Assembly: GCA_017506865.1 (NCBI GenBank)
Contig: JAFCMP010000526.1
Location: 248,001-312,000, forward strand
Length of the DNA: 64,000 nt
Source of the DNA: Tribonema minus
Lineage: Eukaryota > Sar > Xanthophyceae > Tribonematales > Tribonemataceae
Reading direction: 5' to 3'
The translations under genes were made by a program, and so were the position numbers. The notes under the pieces were generated by a model. It saw only the letters and a program-made list of their open reading frames with translations. It was not told the origin of the DNA and searched no databases. This document shows, piece after piece, positions 46,701-58,576 of this stretch. Every line of letters begins with the position of its first letter. The first letter of the stretch is position 1.

Positions 46701-49700
46701 CAGTATAATTGCATGCCGCACACGATGGTCACCTGCAATTCTGTTCGACAAACACAACACAGCAGTACGCTGCAAGTTGAGAGCATATGATACCGCAAAT
46801 CGCAATGCATGAATGGTGGGGCAGGGGTCTTCAGGGGTATGGTGGGACTGACAGGACTTGAGTGGCATGGTGATTATAACAGCATATACTTCGAAGTATC
46901 AGAAAAGAAAGCTGCATTGAATATGTGTATGCTTCATAAGCTGCCAAGGCATATACTATACTTCGATTCGGAAGTAGCATTCAAATTGATGCCGATGCAC
47001 CAAAGCGCTGCCATGTTGGGGATACATATTGAAGTTGCCATCTGGTAGTCTTGTCAAGATACAGAGTCTGCCTTAAAATTTGTTGCATATGTAGAGGCGT
47101 CTGGCGGGCCTCGCGCACAGCTCGGTATATGAGCCCTGGTCATAATATATTCGCCATTTTCAGGCTCAGGGACTCTTGTGCTGCTGTCCACAAGGCAGCT
47201 GCAGAGCCGAGCGTCCAGTGGTTGCGTGTGTGATCACCCACTATAGCTGCCGCTGCAGTAGCTGCTAGTACTGAATTCGAACACAATATCATTGAGCTTG
47301 TCTAGCGCTGCCAAGGCCATGCTTACTGTGCTGTTGCCGCTCTGCGCGTCCTGACACAGTGACACCAGGCGGCTGCATGGCAAGCCTGTAGTATGCCAGT
47401 CATACAATGAAAATATACGGCGTAATATGGCTTTGGTGGGTGTTGTTACATCTGCGGGTACTTCATTTGCTACTGCTTGAGGGAATTTATTCGCACTGGT
47501 AAAATCAACACACAAGCATTGATGCTTCAAGTCACACACAGAATACAGAAAAGCCAACCCTAGCCTGTTCTGGTTGCCAACTTGAAGTGCAGATTCTAAA
47601 TGTCATGCTATGTATTGCTGGGCAGGCGCCATGATGACTGCAGTGTGTAACTGCTCCAGCACTGCTCGCCGCCTGCGCTAGCTAGCTAGTGTGTCAGCTT
47701 TTGGGTGCAACCATTCATTGGGCATTGCTCGGGGCTGGCAAGCAGCTGTTTCAGGAATCCCACTTAAAAACTCTATTACCGCCACAACCAGCAGAGTTCA
47801 TTTACCATTGTGGAAGTGGACATAGCATCACCACTAAGCATCAATCAGTGGTGTTGCCAATACCCATGTGCATCAATCCAGGACTGTTCCAACTGTTTAT
47901 GTATCGAACACAACCATCGCCACAACACGGACTTAGCCAACATTGGCCCCTGACCTGGATCTCACTCCGTTTGCTTACCCTCTTTCCCCCCACCGCTATT
48001 CCTCTCACTAAGCCCACTGCAACCCCAACTGCCAAACCAACAGCGGCTCCAACTTCAAAGCCCACCGCACAGGTGATAAGCTGTGCTTGCCACAACATGG
48101 ATTGATTTGCAGCATCATGTCTTCAAGTTGAGATTTCAAATGGGTAGCTGGCCTGTTTGGACTGCGCAGCAGGCCCCCTCGCCTTCGTACCTGACAGACT
48201 GAGTGTGCTGTGTTGCCATGGTCACTTCAGCTTGTTTAGTTCAACAATTGCACCTGTGGCGCTGTGCAATCAATGACATGTCTGATCTACAAGGTGCAAT
48301 GCAAAGGTGAGGAGGATGAACTGTTGGCTGGTGGCACTCTGCGTGGTATTGAAAACTCAACCATCCAGGCCTGAAGTACTGATTCTACTAGGTGAACGCT
48401 AACCCCGGCAAACCTAGGCTGACACGTACTACAGGGTGTCACATGTGAGTGTGCATGTGAGGCTGTATTTGTCTAGCTAGCGGCTGATGTTCGCCGAATG
48501 AATCCGCACACAACACGAGCGGCTGGTCCAGGACTCAACTGAGGTTGGAATTGGCCACATTCCTCTTCTTAGTATTCCAGCACTGCTTTATTGCCTGCGC
48601 CAGCTTGTGTGTGTCAGTTCTCGAGTGCAAGCATGTGCTGAGTGTAACTCATGCATGCATGGTTGGCACGCACAATGTTCCAGCAATCCCACACAGAGAC
48701 TCTGCTACTGCTGCAATCAGCAGAGTTCCTCCACCATTGTGAAAATGGACTGACAGCATCACTGCTGAGCATCAATCAGTGTTGTTACCTAGATACACAC
48801 CAGAGATCATCATGGTTAAAGAGTCTTCACTATACACGACCATCGCCACAAGTCGGATTCAGCCAAACTTCATTGGCCCTCACTGGATCTTGCTCTGGTG
48901 TCCCCCTTCCCCCCCACCGCCATTCCGTCTACAAAGCCCACTGCAACCCCAACTGACACGCCAACAGCGACTCCAACTTCAGAGCCCACCGCACAGGTCA
49001 TAAGCTGCACTAGTCATAATATGGATTGCTTTCAATCAGCATGTCTTGAGATGTCAAGTGGTGAATAGAAATAGTATTTGGAGTGCTCAGCAGCAGAGCG
49101 CACCTTCGTTTTTGTGCTCTGTTCCATAGTCACAGCAGAGCGCACCTTCGTTTTTGTGCACTGTTCCATAGTCACGTCAGCTCGTCCAATTTTACAATTG
49201 CAATTAAGGGCAGTACGCTTCTGTGACAACGATGATAATGCAATGGTGCAGCATAAGCATATATCTTCATGTAGACGGCCTGAAGAGACAACCTGGATTG
49301 CTCGTTGTCCTTGACGATACTGGGTTGCAGAGCCATGCATTGACTTCGAAAACAGAGTCAACTTCAATTGGTACACCTCGACCCCATCGTGCAGCGGCTG
49401 TGTGGCACCAACACCAAAACACCCAGCATGCTGCACATGAGTTGCTGCTCATGCAGAGCTCGTGCGTCTGACTCACTGCACATGATTTTATTTCACTTTC
49501 AAAATTTTAAAGCTCTTTGAACTGCCGGTTGAACGTCACAATGTCATTTGCATGGAAGCTGACAAACTTAATTATGGTTTTCAACTGTATGCCTGACTCA
49601 CAGCATGTGCTTTTGATTGAACTTTTTGAACTACCCCATGGATGTGACATCTGCATGAAAGCTGAAAAAATAATTTTAAAAAGTCACCATGGCTTTCGAC

Positions 49701-52700
49701 CAGTGAACTTGGTCATTGAAAGCATTAAAAGCACTGCTTAGCCCTATGCTTGTAATAAATGCACACTTGGAGTGCAACATGCACTTATGTAGCAGTGCTG
49801 CAGTCACGGTGATCGGCAACAGCCTGAGGGTCTGTCACGTCTTGAACTTCCTGAAGGTTAACGCGTTGGGCTACACAACAAATACAGAGCGCAGGGATTG
49901 CTACTACTGCCGAAGTGTGTTGATGCACAGGTGTAGCATCATCTATGGTGTTGCCCAATGGCATTGCATGTTCAAGTTGCACTGGCAGTCATGACGTCGC
50001 AGATCAACAGGCTGGCAAGCAACGCGGTCTCACTTGCAAACTGTGTGTCACAACACAACCAAGTCAGTATGGATATCTCACTGTACTCGTTGGATGCCAG
50101 GAACGGCAGATGACTACAACATCAGGAGTGTAAACACAAGCCAGCTGCTCTCAAGGTGCAATTTCGGGCACATGCGGTTCACAGTTCACTGAGAACAGAT
50201 GTGTTGGTACACCTCTACGCTCAAACAAAGCTCGCAAGCAATGTTAAGCACCTAATTCTTTGCAGGTAATACAGACTGCAGTCACGACAGTACTGTATGT
50301 TCACATCAGCTCAGCACTGATTCACAAAAAAGTAGGTTTGGACACTCTGCCCTTGCAGCAACAGCAGCCACCGGCAGCAGCAGCATTCTTGTGACCATAT
50401 GAGATCCTTGCATGACGACCGCCGGTGTACTATCACAAATTTCCAGCTTAATTGTCGTAGAAAAGACCAGGATGAGAGACTCTGAGGCTCAAACTGCCTT
50501 GCCTTCTGCTTAAGACATGGTGCTGCAATACAAACCTTGGGGTTGCATCTGCGTCTCAACATGCAACAGCACTTGCACTTGCACCTTTGACATGCTGAAG
50601 CACTGCGCTACAGCACCCAGGTGCCTGTCGCATCCCTTGATGCTGCGTCTGATTTTGCACTCCTTCAGGAAAACTCATGATTTCAGTCGCACAGGTGGTG
50701 CCTGCTTGCTGTCAAGAAGCCTGATATGTCGACTACTTGCACTATAGCTTTGGCCCGCAAAGTGGTACTTCTCACCACTCGTGTGTGTGTTCTGCGTCGC
50801 AGGAGATCAGCAAGCAGGCGGCTGAAGACGCCAAGGCGTACGCCTTGCAGTTCAGTGCCATTATGGCAGAGACGTACCCAGCCGATCTCCGCGTCCCAGG
50901 GTGCAACTGTCTGGCCAACACCGGAACAACTACTGACACCCAGCTGAACAACTTCTTTCGCAAGTGCGTCACCCCGGGATCCACCATCAACCTGGGGATA
51001 CTGGGGGGGAGCATCTCACAGTTTTCCACAGGATACCAGGTCAAGTGGATCTCGCGACTGAAGCAAATGTGTCCTGTATCCAGCATCAACCTCTATGATG
51101 GTGCGCGTTCAAGCACGGGATCCATGACCCTGGGGTTCTGTGCGAAAGCCTCCATCGGCAGTCCAGAGGAGGTGGACCTTTTTGTCTCGGAATTTACGCT
51201 CAACGACGGCAGCAGGGTGAGTGAGCTCACGATGCCGAGTGTAGAATGACTGTATCATGCTAGTGACTCTGTGTCAACAGTGCTTGTCAGCCGTGCTCGC
51301 GTACCGCTAGATTAAGTGGTGACATAGGCAGTGTTGCACTTTTGACGTACTGCAAGCTATGTGCTGCTGACTGCATCTGCAAATGGGTGCAGCATCGATG
51401 TCGAGCATAGAGCCAAGCACAGACCGCCACGTGCGGTAAATCTCCGGGTGTTGAGCCCGCTGTCACTGGTGACTAGAATCACTGCAGCAGCTGATCATTG
51501 AGCAGAAGCGGCAAAGCTTTACACTCCCTTGTGCTGCCTCCAATCAATGTTTGATGGCTCCGTGATGACTTCACTTTCACGGACGGTGCACGTCCAGCCG
51601 TGCTTCAGATGACGCAGAACCGCCGCTGCGCTTGCTCGGCTGCAGCTGCCTGACCCCACAACCTCACGCTTCCGTCTCTTGAACCGCCCCTCAGTACACC
51701 ATCGACGGCGCATTCAACTCCCAGTCGTACGAGTTTCTCCTCCGCAACGTCATCACCACGTTCAAGTATGCTCCCGCCATCATCACACTCCACTTCTGGG
51801 GCTCCCCATTTGTCTACGAAAGCGCTCAGCCAGATCTGGTCGCGCTCGCCCAGCGCTACAAGCTCAGCGCAATATCGATGCGCGACGCCGTCTGGCCCTA
51901 CTACACGGCTCAGCGGGAGCCGCTCGCGACCGTTGAGGAGTGCACCAAGGACGGGATCCATCCCTCGGACTATGTGCAGAAGCTTGCTGCAGATCTACTC
52001 CACAAATACATTGTGGACAAGTTCCTAGCCTGGGTGGACTCGGCCATCGACGGAACTGCCAGCATGACGGCGGGCACTGCCCCTGTGGCGCTGCCGGACG
52101 CGAGCAACAGCCGTCTCAACAGATACGACGTGGAAAAGGTGGGGTGCTTTGCCCCGCTGCAACAGATGTGCTCATGCAAAGTTTGCTTGTGTGCAGGTGC
52201 GCAGCAGTGCAAGTTGGTGTTGAGCGCTCAGACTGAGCTCGCATCACCCTGCTTTTAATACTTGAGAAGTGCGTAATGCGTGCGTGTTCCGCTGGGGTCT
52301 GCACAACTGCTCGACCACGTGCACTGGACGTGCTCGCGTGGAGCAAGTCATCAGCATTAAGTTTTTCGCTGGCTATAAGATACTGCGCTGATGAGCAGTG
52401 TGACACTGCTAGTAGAGTTTTTGCTGTCAGTCACCACAGCTCCTTGACTGTTGATGAGAACGAGTGCTGTATCCATTGCCTACTCCACTGCAACACCTCG
52501 CCTTTCTGACTTGCCTTGCCTCTGTACAACCTCCCTGCCCCCGCCGCCCCCTCCTCCCCCGGCTGTTCAACGCCCCTCTGCGCATGTCAACCGCGCAGGC
52601 TAAGATTGACTGCGCCATTGTGCCCAACAATGGCCGCGACAACGGCCGCACCCCTTTGCTCATTGACCCCAGCGGCTTTGAGATAGACTACACCAACCCC

Positions 52701-53492
52701 ATGGCTTGCGTGAAGTTCACCAGTGACACCGCCAAAACCAAAGTTAAAGTCACAACGCAGACAGGCCGAATCTACGTCAGCAACTGCAACTACAACGACA
52801 AGACCAAAAAACGCATTTACGGCGCCGAGCTCGCGTCAGCGATCAACGTGTACAACGTGGTGGCGGGGGAATGGCGCCCGCTGACGCTCAGCCAGATGGT
52901 GGATGGCGTGGCCGAGGGGTTTGAAGTTGACCCGCCGCTGGCGCCGGGCACGTACACCCTTGGGGTACGTATATGTCATGAAATTGCTGTCCAGACCGTG
53001 CATCCAGTTGTACGTTACACAATTATTTGAGATGAATTTCAGAAGAGATGACCATTTAAGTAAATACACATCAGGTGCTGCTGCATGTTGCAATGTTGAT
53101 GTGGGCATCAGCGCATTCAACTTGAATGCCTGGTGCTTGAGTAATGCACCTACTAATATTGATGGTAATTTCAGCAGGTGCAGATGCAAATGTGAGGTGT
53201 GCTGTGTAAATGCAAGAGGTTCCAACACGACGCCATTTTCATACTGAACCTAGAGTCCACCTGACAATGATTGCAACTGGAGCCGCTGGTATGTGGCAAT
53301 GAATGGCTTCAACAAACAAAAATCATCACAGCAGGTGCCAGATTGATTTGAAACTACTCCCTGTCGAAGCCTACTGGATTCTCACTGTTGCCCCGCTGCC
53401 TGACCACTTTTGCACCGCTGCAGATCACCAAGAATCCCACTTGCGAGTGGCTGGCCTGCTTGAAAGGCTTTGTTGCCGTAGCCGGACTGTAG
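37785..53492 (+). CDS. Secreted SGNH/GDSL-type hydrolase with long Thr/Pro linker, gene B (10 exons)
   Basis: Exons: 37785-37985, 43505-43615, 45504-45566, 46432-46482, 48013-48072, 48937-48996, 50803-51216, 51695-52138, 52599-52964, 53424-53492 (TAG); all phase 0, 612 residues. The signal-peptide exon is the same length (201 bp) as in gene A and ends with the same NLAE/GTGTGT. Five linker exons encode RPTTKRPTTKR, RPTRQPTTQRP, RPTRQPTRQPTRKPTS, PTATPTAKPTAAPT and PTATPTDTPTATPT. Catalytic exons keep LGILGGSIS, SEFTLND and KDGIHPSDY, with exon lengths equal to gene A (414 and 444 bp). The C-terminal domain exon is 366 bp. The last exon has NPTCEWLACLKG, losing one of the Cys-spacing features of gene A. 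The 5.5-kb first intron is the weakest part of the model. Probably an extracellular esterase like gene A. Confidence 0.75.
37986..43504 (+). other. Long AT-rich intron of gene B
   Basis: 5.5 kb without a credible open stretch. It contains an inverted-repeat pair (41646-41679 and 42058-42093), a duplicated AGATGGACTTCTCTCAATTG (about 41700 and 41738), three copies of GGACTCCAGAACAGGTGG (about 43228-43300), several CTACTAGTAG palindromes, one TACTTCGAAGTA palindrome at 40828, and a short fragment of the dispersed family at 42309-42338 (minus). Whether all of this is one intron is inferred from the exon order. Confidence 0.45.
41646..42093. mobile_element. Possible MITE-like element with inverted arms
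   Basis: The left arm (41646-41679, TTGCGAAAAACGGGACCTGA...) and the right arm (42058-42093, reverse complement TTGCGAAAAAAGGGACCTGA...) are about 80 percent alike and point inward, about 450 bp apart. I see no clear target duplication and no coding content. Could be a folded non-autonomous transposon or just an inverted duplication. Confidence 0.4.
43505..43615 (+). other. Thr/Pro linker exon (gene B, 37 codons)
   Basis: After TTTTTTAG, ending ACGACG/GTATGA. Encodes near-perfect RPTTK pentapeptide repeats (CGGCCTACCACGAAG unit, 15 bp). Starts with the same SPTRQPT as the gene A linker exon at 29344, so the two are homologous. Confidence 0.75.
45504..45566 (+). other. Thr/Pro linker exon (gene B, 21 codons)
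   Basis: After CCCTTTGCAG, ending ACGCCG/GTACGA; phase 0. Reads RPTRQPTTQRPTKQPTSKPT and one more Pro. Confidence 0.7.
46432..46482 (+). other. Thr/Pro linker micro-exon (gene B, 17 codons)
   Basis: After TTCTTTTCAG, ending TCGCTG/GTGAGA; phase 0. Reads RPTRQPTRQPTRKPTSL. The alternative frame contains a stop, which supports phase 0. Confidence 0.68.
47690..49210 (+). repeat. Tandem duplication (about 920-bp period) carrying a linker exon in each copy
   Basis: Copy 1 (about 47690-48290) and copy 2 (about 48600-49210) share intron sequence (AGCAGAGTTC..CACCATTGTG, GCATCAATCAGTG, CATCGCCACAA) and a 60-bp linker exon: 48013-48072 and 48937-48996. Both exons are flanked by a pyrimidine-rich AAG acceptor and a CAG/GTNATA donor. 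Copy 2 also has a nested 48-bp duplication (about 49084-49176). Confidence 0.8.
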
Positions 53493-55136
53493 TGCTGAGC
53501 CCTGCTGGCAAACTTCCAGCATATTTTCCATGGGTCACTCCAGCCGCTCAAAACGCACATGGCGGCACTTCCCAGTCCTCACATTTTGCGTCCTCGAGGT
53601 AACCTTTTCCCATAGGTATATTTGGAAAAAATTGTGTGCTGCATTTGACAACTTGAGAAAAAACACGCTTTCCTTTGCCGTTGCGCTTTGTTCGCAAGCT
53701 CCTGGCCGTGGCTAGACTGGTGCGCCGATAAACCAGTCACAAAGGAGTACCTGAAAATGTGATGAAAAACAATCGTTGACACATGAGGCTCTTTGCTGGC
53801 ATCTGTGTGCATGTGTCCTGCAATGCTGCCTTGCCGCTTGTGCAGGCCAGCCTCTCAGTTGAATTTGCCTGTTGGTGCACTGCTGACGCATTGATGTGGA
53901 ACTTTATGATGTGCCGCGACAACGGGGCCACTGAGTGATCTCAAGTGCGGCAAGATGCTGCTTCCAATGTTGTCAACTCATACTTTTAGATCATCTTGTC
54001 CGCTGCTGTCGCTGCTGATGTGCCCAGCTGGGCATACTTGTTTATAAGCACCTTGATCAAGTCCAAATGCCTCCCACGACATGGGCGGCATCGAGAATCT
54101 ACCTCACTGGGCCAAGTCATGACTCGTACATGATGACTTGACAAATCAGAGTCTGTCCCAGTCCAAGTACCTCCAAAGAAAGTGGTTGGCTCAGGCCTTC
54201 AGCATGCTACCAGCTAGCCCCTCCCAGCCGCGGGGTGGGCGTGTGTTAGCTGTGCTCGAAGCGTATTGCCGTGGTGCCAGTAGGCATGGTGATTGGTACC
54301 TCAAAGTATACACGAAGTATGGTAGGAAAGGCACATAATTCACAGTATACTTCTTTTTTTGAAGTTACATGCCGCGTGGCATGTACAGTTTTGGCATGGT
54401 ATTCCCATCGAAATTCAGGGGCCTGATGTCATGGCAGCATGTGCTGCATGTTCTGCTGGGACAAGCTCATATGATGTCATCACTGCATGGCAGACCAGCC
54501 AGTGAGACTCTAGTTACTGGAGAGCTCGTCAAAGTACGCGGACATCTGCTGCAGCTGGTGCAGCATTGAATTTCGTCAACAACTCGAAGGTCAAACATGC
54601 TGTTGTTATTACAAAGCCAGCGCACGCGCACACGCACACAGACACAGGCAGACCGTGCTTAGGCATCCATTTCGCAGCCCATACGCCACCATCACCATCA
54701 AGCTAACAACACCACAAAAAGAGCAGTCGCAGAGGCACATGGAATGTGTACATGGGCAACGTCAAGCAGACTTGAGAGGATTCAGGATCATCAATGTTGC
54801 TTCAGTGGTACAAGTATACTCTTATTTTCCTGAGCGACGCCATTCCTCAGTGTAAGTTGTGGTGCGGAGGCCATGCACAGTGCGCACGGGACGCTCGTTT
54901 CGCTGAGGCAACTCCAATTCTTTTATACTGCTTATTTTTGGTGTTTGTTCACTTAGTTGTGGCCAAATATGGCTTACAGGCCTTTTCTATACTTCTGACA
55001 AAGCTCACCGCATGCATGCAAAAGGTGAGCTCCCGGAAGTGACTCCATCAGTGTGTGTTCTGGGCATCTGGAGCCACTGCAGTCATGACAGTATACTGGT
55101 AGGTGATGGGTAGATGGTTGCGCACGCTCAGCCGCA
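53493..55136. other. Spacer between gene B and the inverted third copy
   Basis: 1.6 kb without a supported gene. I see only a short CA-rich tract (about 54618-54650). This is the convergent 3' side of both neighbouring genes. Confidence 0.5.
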
Positions 55137-57557
55137 CTACAGTCCGGCTATGGCAAGAAAGCCTTCTGAACAGGCTGGTCCCTTGCACTTGGGGTTCTTG
55201 AGGATCTGTAGCGGCGCAACAGTGATCAGGCAGTAGCGGCGACTGTTAATTGAGTACGGTCAGCGTCATGAGTGGTTTGTTGCACGCAAGCCCACAAGCT
55301 CTGTTATGTGCTGTGATGCACATATCTAATTCGCTGTGCCACAGCAGATGTCCGTTGCAGTGGAAGGCGTGATTTGCGCAATCCAGTATGCAAGTATGCC
55401 AGTGCTATACACGCTAGTTCATGCCTCATACTAGCAACGCAATCAATGACTGCTCCAGGTCCAGTGGCAAAGCAGAGCAGCTGCATTCAAATCGTCTGAA
55501 TACACAGCAAGTGGTGTGGTAAACCCTATGGGCATTGCTGTGGAGCGCCAGGACTTTGAGTGCTACATGCTGCCTTGCTGCTGCAAACGCACGGGTGATC
55601 ACATATGTACTACCAACCATAGACAAAGAGTTCTCATGCAACATGATTATGTCATTGGAGCAGGCACGCAGAAATCAACCACAAGCACTTTGAGGTCAAA
55701 GTGATGGTCAACTCCCTCACAAAAAGCTCTGAGCTGGAACCGAGAAAAGAATTGAGCACTTCTTTCTCATCTCAAATGCCAAAGTAAATTGGCTTTCTGG
55801 CACTTCAACTCTGCCACTCATCACGCAAAGCTTCGTTTTGTGAACTGCAAGTTTGCACAGTGAAAGCATGATACCTACCCCAAGGGTGTACGTGCCCGGC
55901 GCCAGCGGCGGGTCAACTTCAAACCCCTCCGCGATGCCGTCCACCAGCTGGCTGAGCATCAGCGGGACCCACACATCCCCCTCCACCACCCTGTACACGC
56001 TGATCGCTGACGCGCGCTCGGCGCCGTACGTGCGAAACGTCCTGTCCGCAAAGTAGCAGTTGCTGATGAAGATGCGGCCCGTCTGCGTCGTGACTTGAAC
56101 TTTGGTGTTGGTGGCGTCACAGGTGAACTTGACGCACGCCAGGCGGTCGGCGGGGTCGATGCTGAAGCCGTTGGGGTCGATGAGCGCTGGGGCATGGCCG
56201 TTGTCGCGGCCCATGCTAGGCACAATGGCGCAGTCAATCTTGGCCTGTACGGTTGACAGGCATGGAGGCGCATTGTGCAGGGGGGGGGGGGTGTACAGAG
56301 CACGTGCAAGGGAAGTCACAGTTGTAAACAGCGATGTGTCGCAGTGGGGTAGGTAGTCAAGCATATGTCGTAGGGTAGGCATGATGTGCTGGACCCCTGC
56401 CTGCAGGCCACTGACGCGTGTGTGCTTGCGGCAGTCTGTGCCCATGGTCACAAGCACCATGTGTGCAGCAGCCATTGGCTTCAGAGAAGTTTGCATTAGT
56501 AAAAAGGTAGTTGTGAAGTTGTTTCTTTCAATACATGTGTACGTGCAAGTCTACTGTTACAGTAGCAACTGCTGTGCAAATGTCAACAGTGAGCGTGGGC
56601 ATTGGAACAGGCACTTGAATACTACTTCGAAGTAATTGACTCGCTTCTGACCATTCCCTTGACGATTGTGCTGACGTCAGCAATGGAACGCCTGTCTCAA
56701 GAACACGCTGGCACAGCAATAGCCAGTGTCCATGACAGCACACGCAGCACACTGGCATAGCAATAGCCAGTGTCCATGCCAGCATACCCATTGCTGAACG
56801 ACTGCACTGTCCAAACCTTACAGCACTCTTTTTCCTGAACAGTCGATGGACTGTAAGGACTGACATTGAAGCGTTACTAGCAGCGTCACACGCTCAACAG
56901 CAAGATGTCTTGTGGCCAGGGACAAGACATGGTGCAAGAACATCCAGCGTGTATGACGGTCTAGCAGCCACGCATACACCACCGAACCATGCGCGCACGT
57001 GCCTCTCAAAACGGGTGGTGCGTGCTTCACGATGCCCGATTCGATTATTCTACTGAGCACTGCGCATCAGAGAAGTTGAGGTTTTTACAAGCATGCGGTG
57101 CGCAGCAGCTCACCTCCTCCACCTTGTACTCGTTGAGGCGGTTGTTGCTCGCTTCCGGCAGCGACACAGGGGCAGTGCCCGTTGTCGTACTGACAGTGCC
57201 GTCGATGGCCGAGTCCACCCACTCCAGGAACTTTCCCACGACATACGTGTGGAGCAGATCCGCTGTGAGCCGCTGCACGTAGGGGGAGGGATGGATCCCG
57301 TCCATGGTGACCTCGCTCTTGGTGGCGAGCGGCTCCCGCTGAGCCGTGTAGTAGGGCCAGACGGCGTCGCGGATGGATATCGCGCTGAGTGCGTAGCGCT
57401 TCGCGAGCGCGACCAGGGCCGGCTGCGGGCTGTCGTACACAAAGGGGAAGCCCCAGACGTGGAGGGTGTTGATGGCGGGGGCGTACTTGAAGGCCGCGAG
57501 GGTGTTGCGGAGGAGGAACTCGTAGGGCTGGGAGCTGAATACGCCATCGGTCGTGCA
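55137..57557 (-). pseudogene. SGNH-type hydrolase copy C, lacking its first exons in this window
   Basis: Exons in gene order: 57557-57114 (444 bp), 56244-55879 (366 bp), 55205-55137 (69 bp, TAG); all phase 0 and open. They match genes A and B exon for exon, with MDGIHPSPY (Asp/His of the catalytic pair) and the C-terminal domain APGTYTLG, then NPKCKGPAC. The exon with the nucleophile Ser (LGILGGSIS), the linker exons and the signal exon are absent. In A and B the Ser exon lies about 480 bp upstream; here that space (57558-58576) holds the end of another coding family and then a reverse transcriptase gene. It is either truncated by insertion or its first exons lie beyond 64 kb. If the former, it cannot be an active hydrolase. 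Confidence 0.75.
56700..56790. repeat. Short tandem duplication in a copy-C intron
   Basis: CTGGCA(C/T)AGCAATAGCCAG followed by TGTCCATG is present twice, about 48 bp apart. CTGGC and GCCAG within each unit can pair as a small hairpin. Confidence 0.7.
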
Positions 57558-57744
57558 CTGAGGGGCAGTTTGAGGGACAGACGTGTGAGGGTAGTATGGG
57601 GTCAGGCAGCTGCAGTCAACAAAGCGCAGGCGCTACTTGAAGGCACGCCTCAACTTGCACCGTACTTATGGACTTCTACTCATAAAGGCCCCCAGGGACG
57701 CTGGGTGTCCTGTGCAATAGTGAAGTTTGCTTCTACGCAGCAGC

Positions 57745-57927
57745 CTAGTCTGCACTGCGCCCTATGAGCTTGGACACTGGGGCTGCAAGACAGCCCAGCA
57801 TTCGTGCTCTGCGTGCGTACGCCGTGATGCGCTCCGCCAGCGCCCGCGCCAACGACATACTCAGCTCAATGATGATCTGACGCTTAGCAAGCCCGGCCTT
57901 GCGCAACACATCTGCCTTCCCCGCCGC
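57745..57927 (-). CDS. C-terminal exon of a dispersed, unrecognised coding family
   Basis: After a CAG acceptor (TGTTCAG at 57928-57934, minus strand) an open stretch of 60 codons ends with TAG. It is rich in Ala, Arg, Leu and Ile (KADVLRKAGLAKRQIIIELS and onward), helix-like and basic. Its last 20 residues recur in frame at 8932-9000 with mainly silent changes, which indicates past selection on the protein. I do not recognise it. It could be the tail of a transposon-encoded protein; the upstream part is not in view or is lost. Confidence 0.4.
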   Translation of the reverse strand, partial: AAGKADVLRKAGLAKRQIIIELSMSLARALAERITAYARRARMLGCLAAPVSKLIGRSAD

Positions 57928-58140
57928 CTGAACACAGCACTGAGTGCATTGCCAACTCCTTGCACCGTACGTCACTATAGAATTACCATGAAAGTTGTTG
58001 GAGGCAGCATCAGGAGGTGAATGCTGTGGCCGCCTTCTGCTCAGCGCTCAGAAGTGATTCTCGCCAGCTGCTCCCGCCTGTTAAACTCTCACAGAGACAG
58101 TCTCAACGTGTGTGAACGGGCACTCGATTGCGTCTCTAAA

Positions 58141-58215
58141 AACAAGAAAGCACCCCCCTCCTTGAAGGAACGGGGGGCGAGCGACCCGGAAACAGCCAGC
58201 CTCTTTTTGTAAGTT
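58141..58215 (-). repeat. Short dispersed repeat (inverted copy of 16067-16148)
   Basis: The reverse complement reads CTTACAAAAAGAGGCTGGCTG, TTTCCGGGTCG, C-run, GGTGCTTTCTTG, matching the copy at 16067. Downstream at 58260-58360, CATGTTTTCTGTTGCATTGAAA is repeated imperfectly three times. Confidence 0.5.
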
Positions 58216-58576
58216 GCGCTTAAAGCAAGTCAGAGACCATCAACATTTGCTTGACTTTGCAGCATGTGCATCACCTCATATTTTCTGTGAATCACCTCAT
58301 GTTTTCTGTTGCATTGAAACACATTGAAATCATGTTTTCTGTTGCATTGAAATCATGTTATGCAGCATGCTGCAAGATGACATCTGCATTACCATCAAGC
58401 CGTGCTGCCACGCTTAGCACATCAACATCACCACCAAGAAGGGATTCTGGTCCTATGTAAAAGAAACCTAGCAACCAACCCTAGTTAGGACTGAAGCCTC
58501 TTGAAGTGAAGTTGTATATTATGTCCTGGACCGCATGGGCTGCGCGCACGATAAATCGGGCTTGCAATAACTAAAT

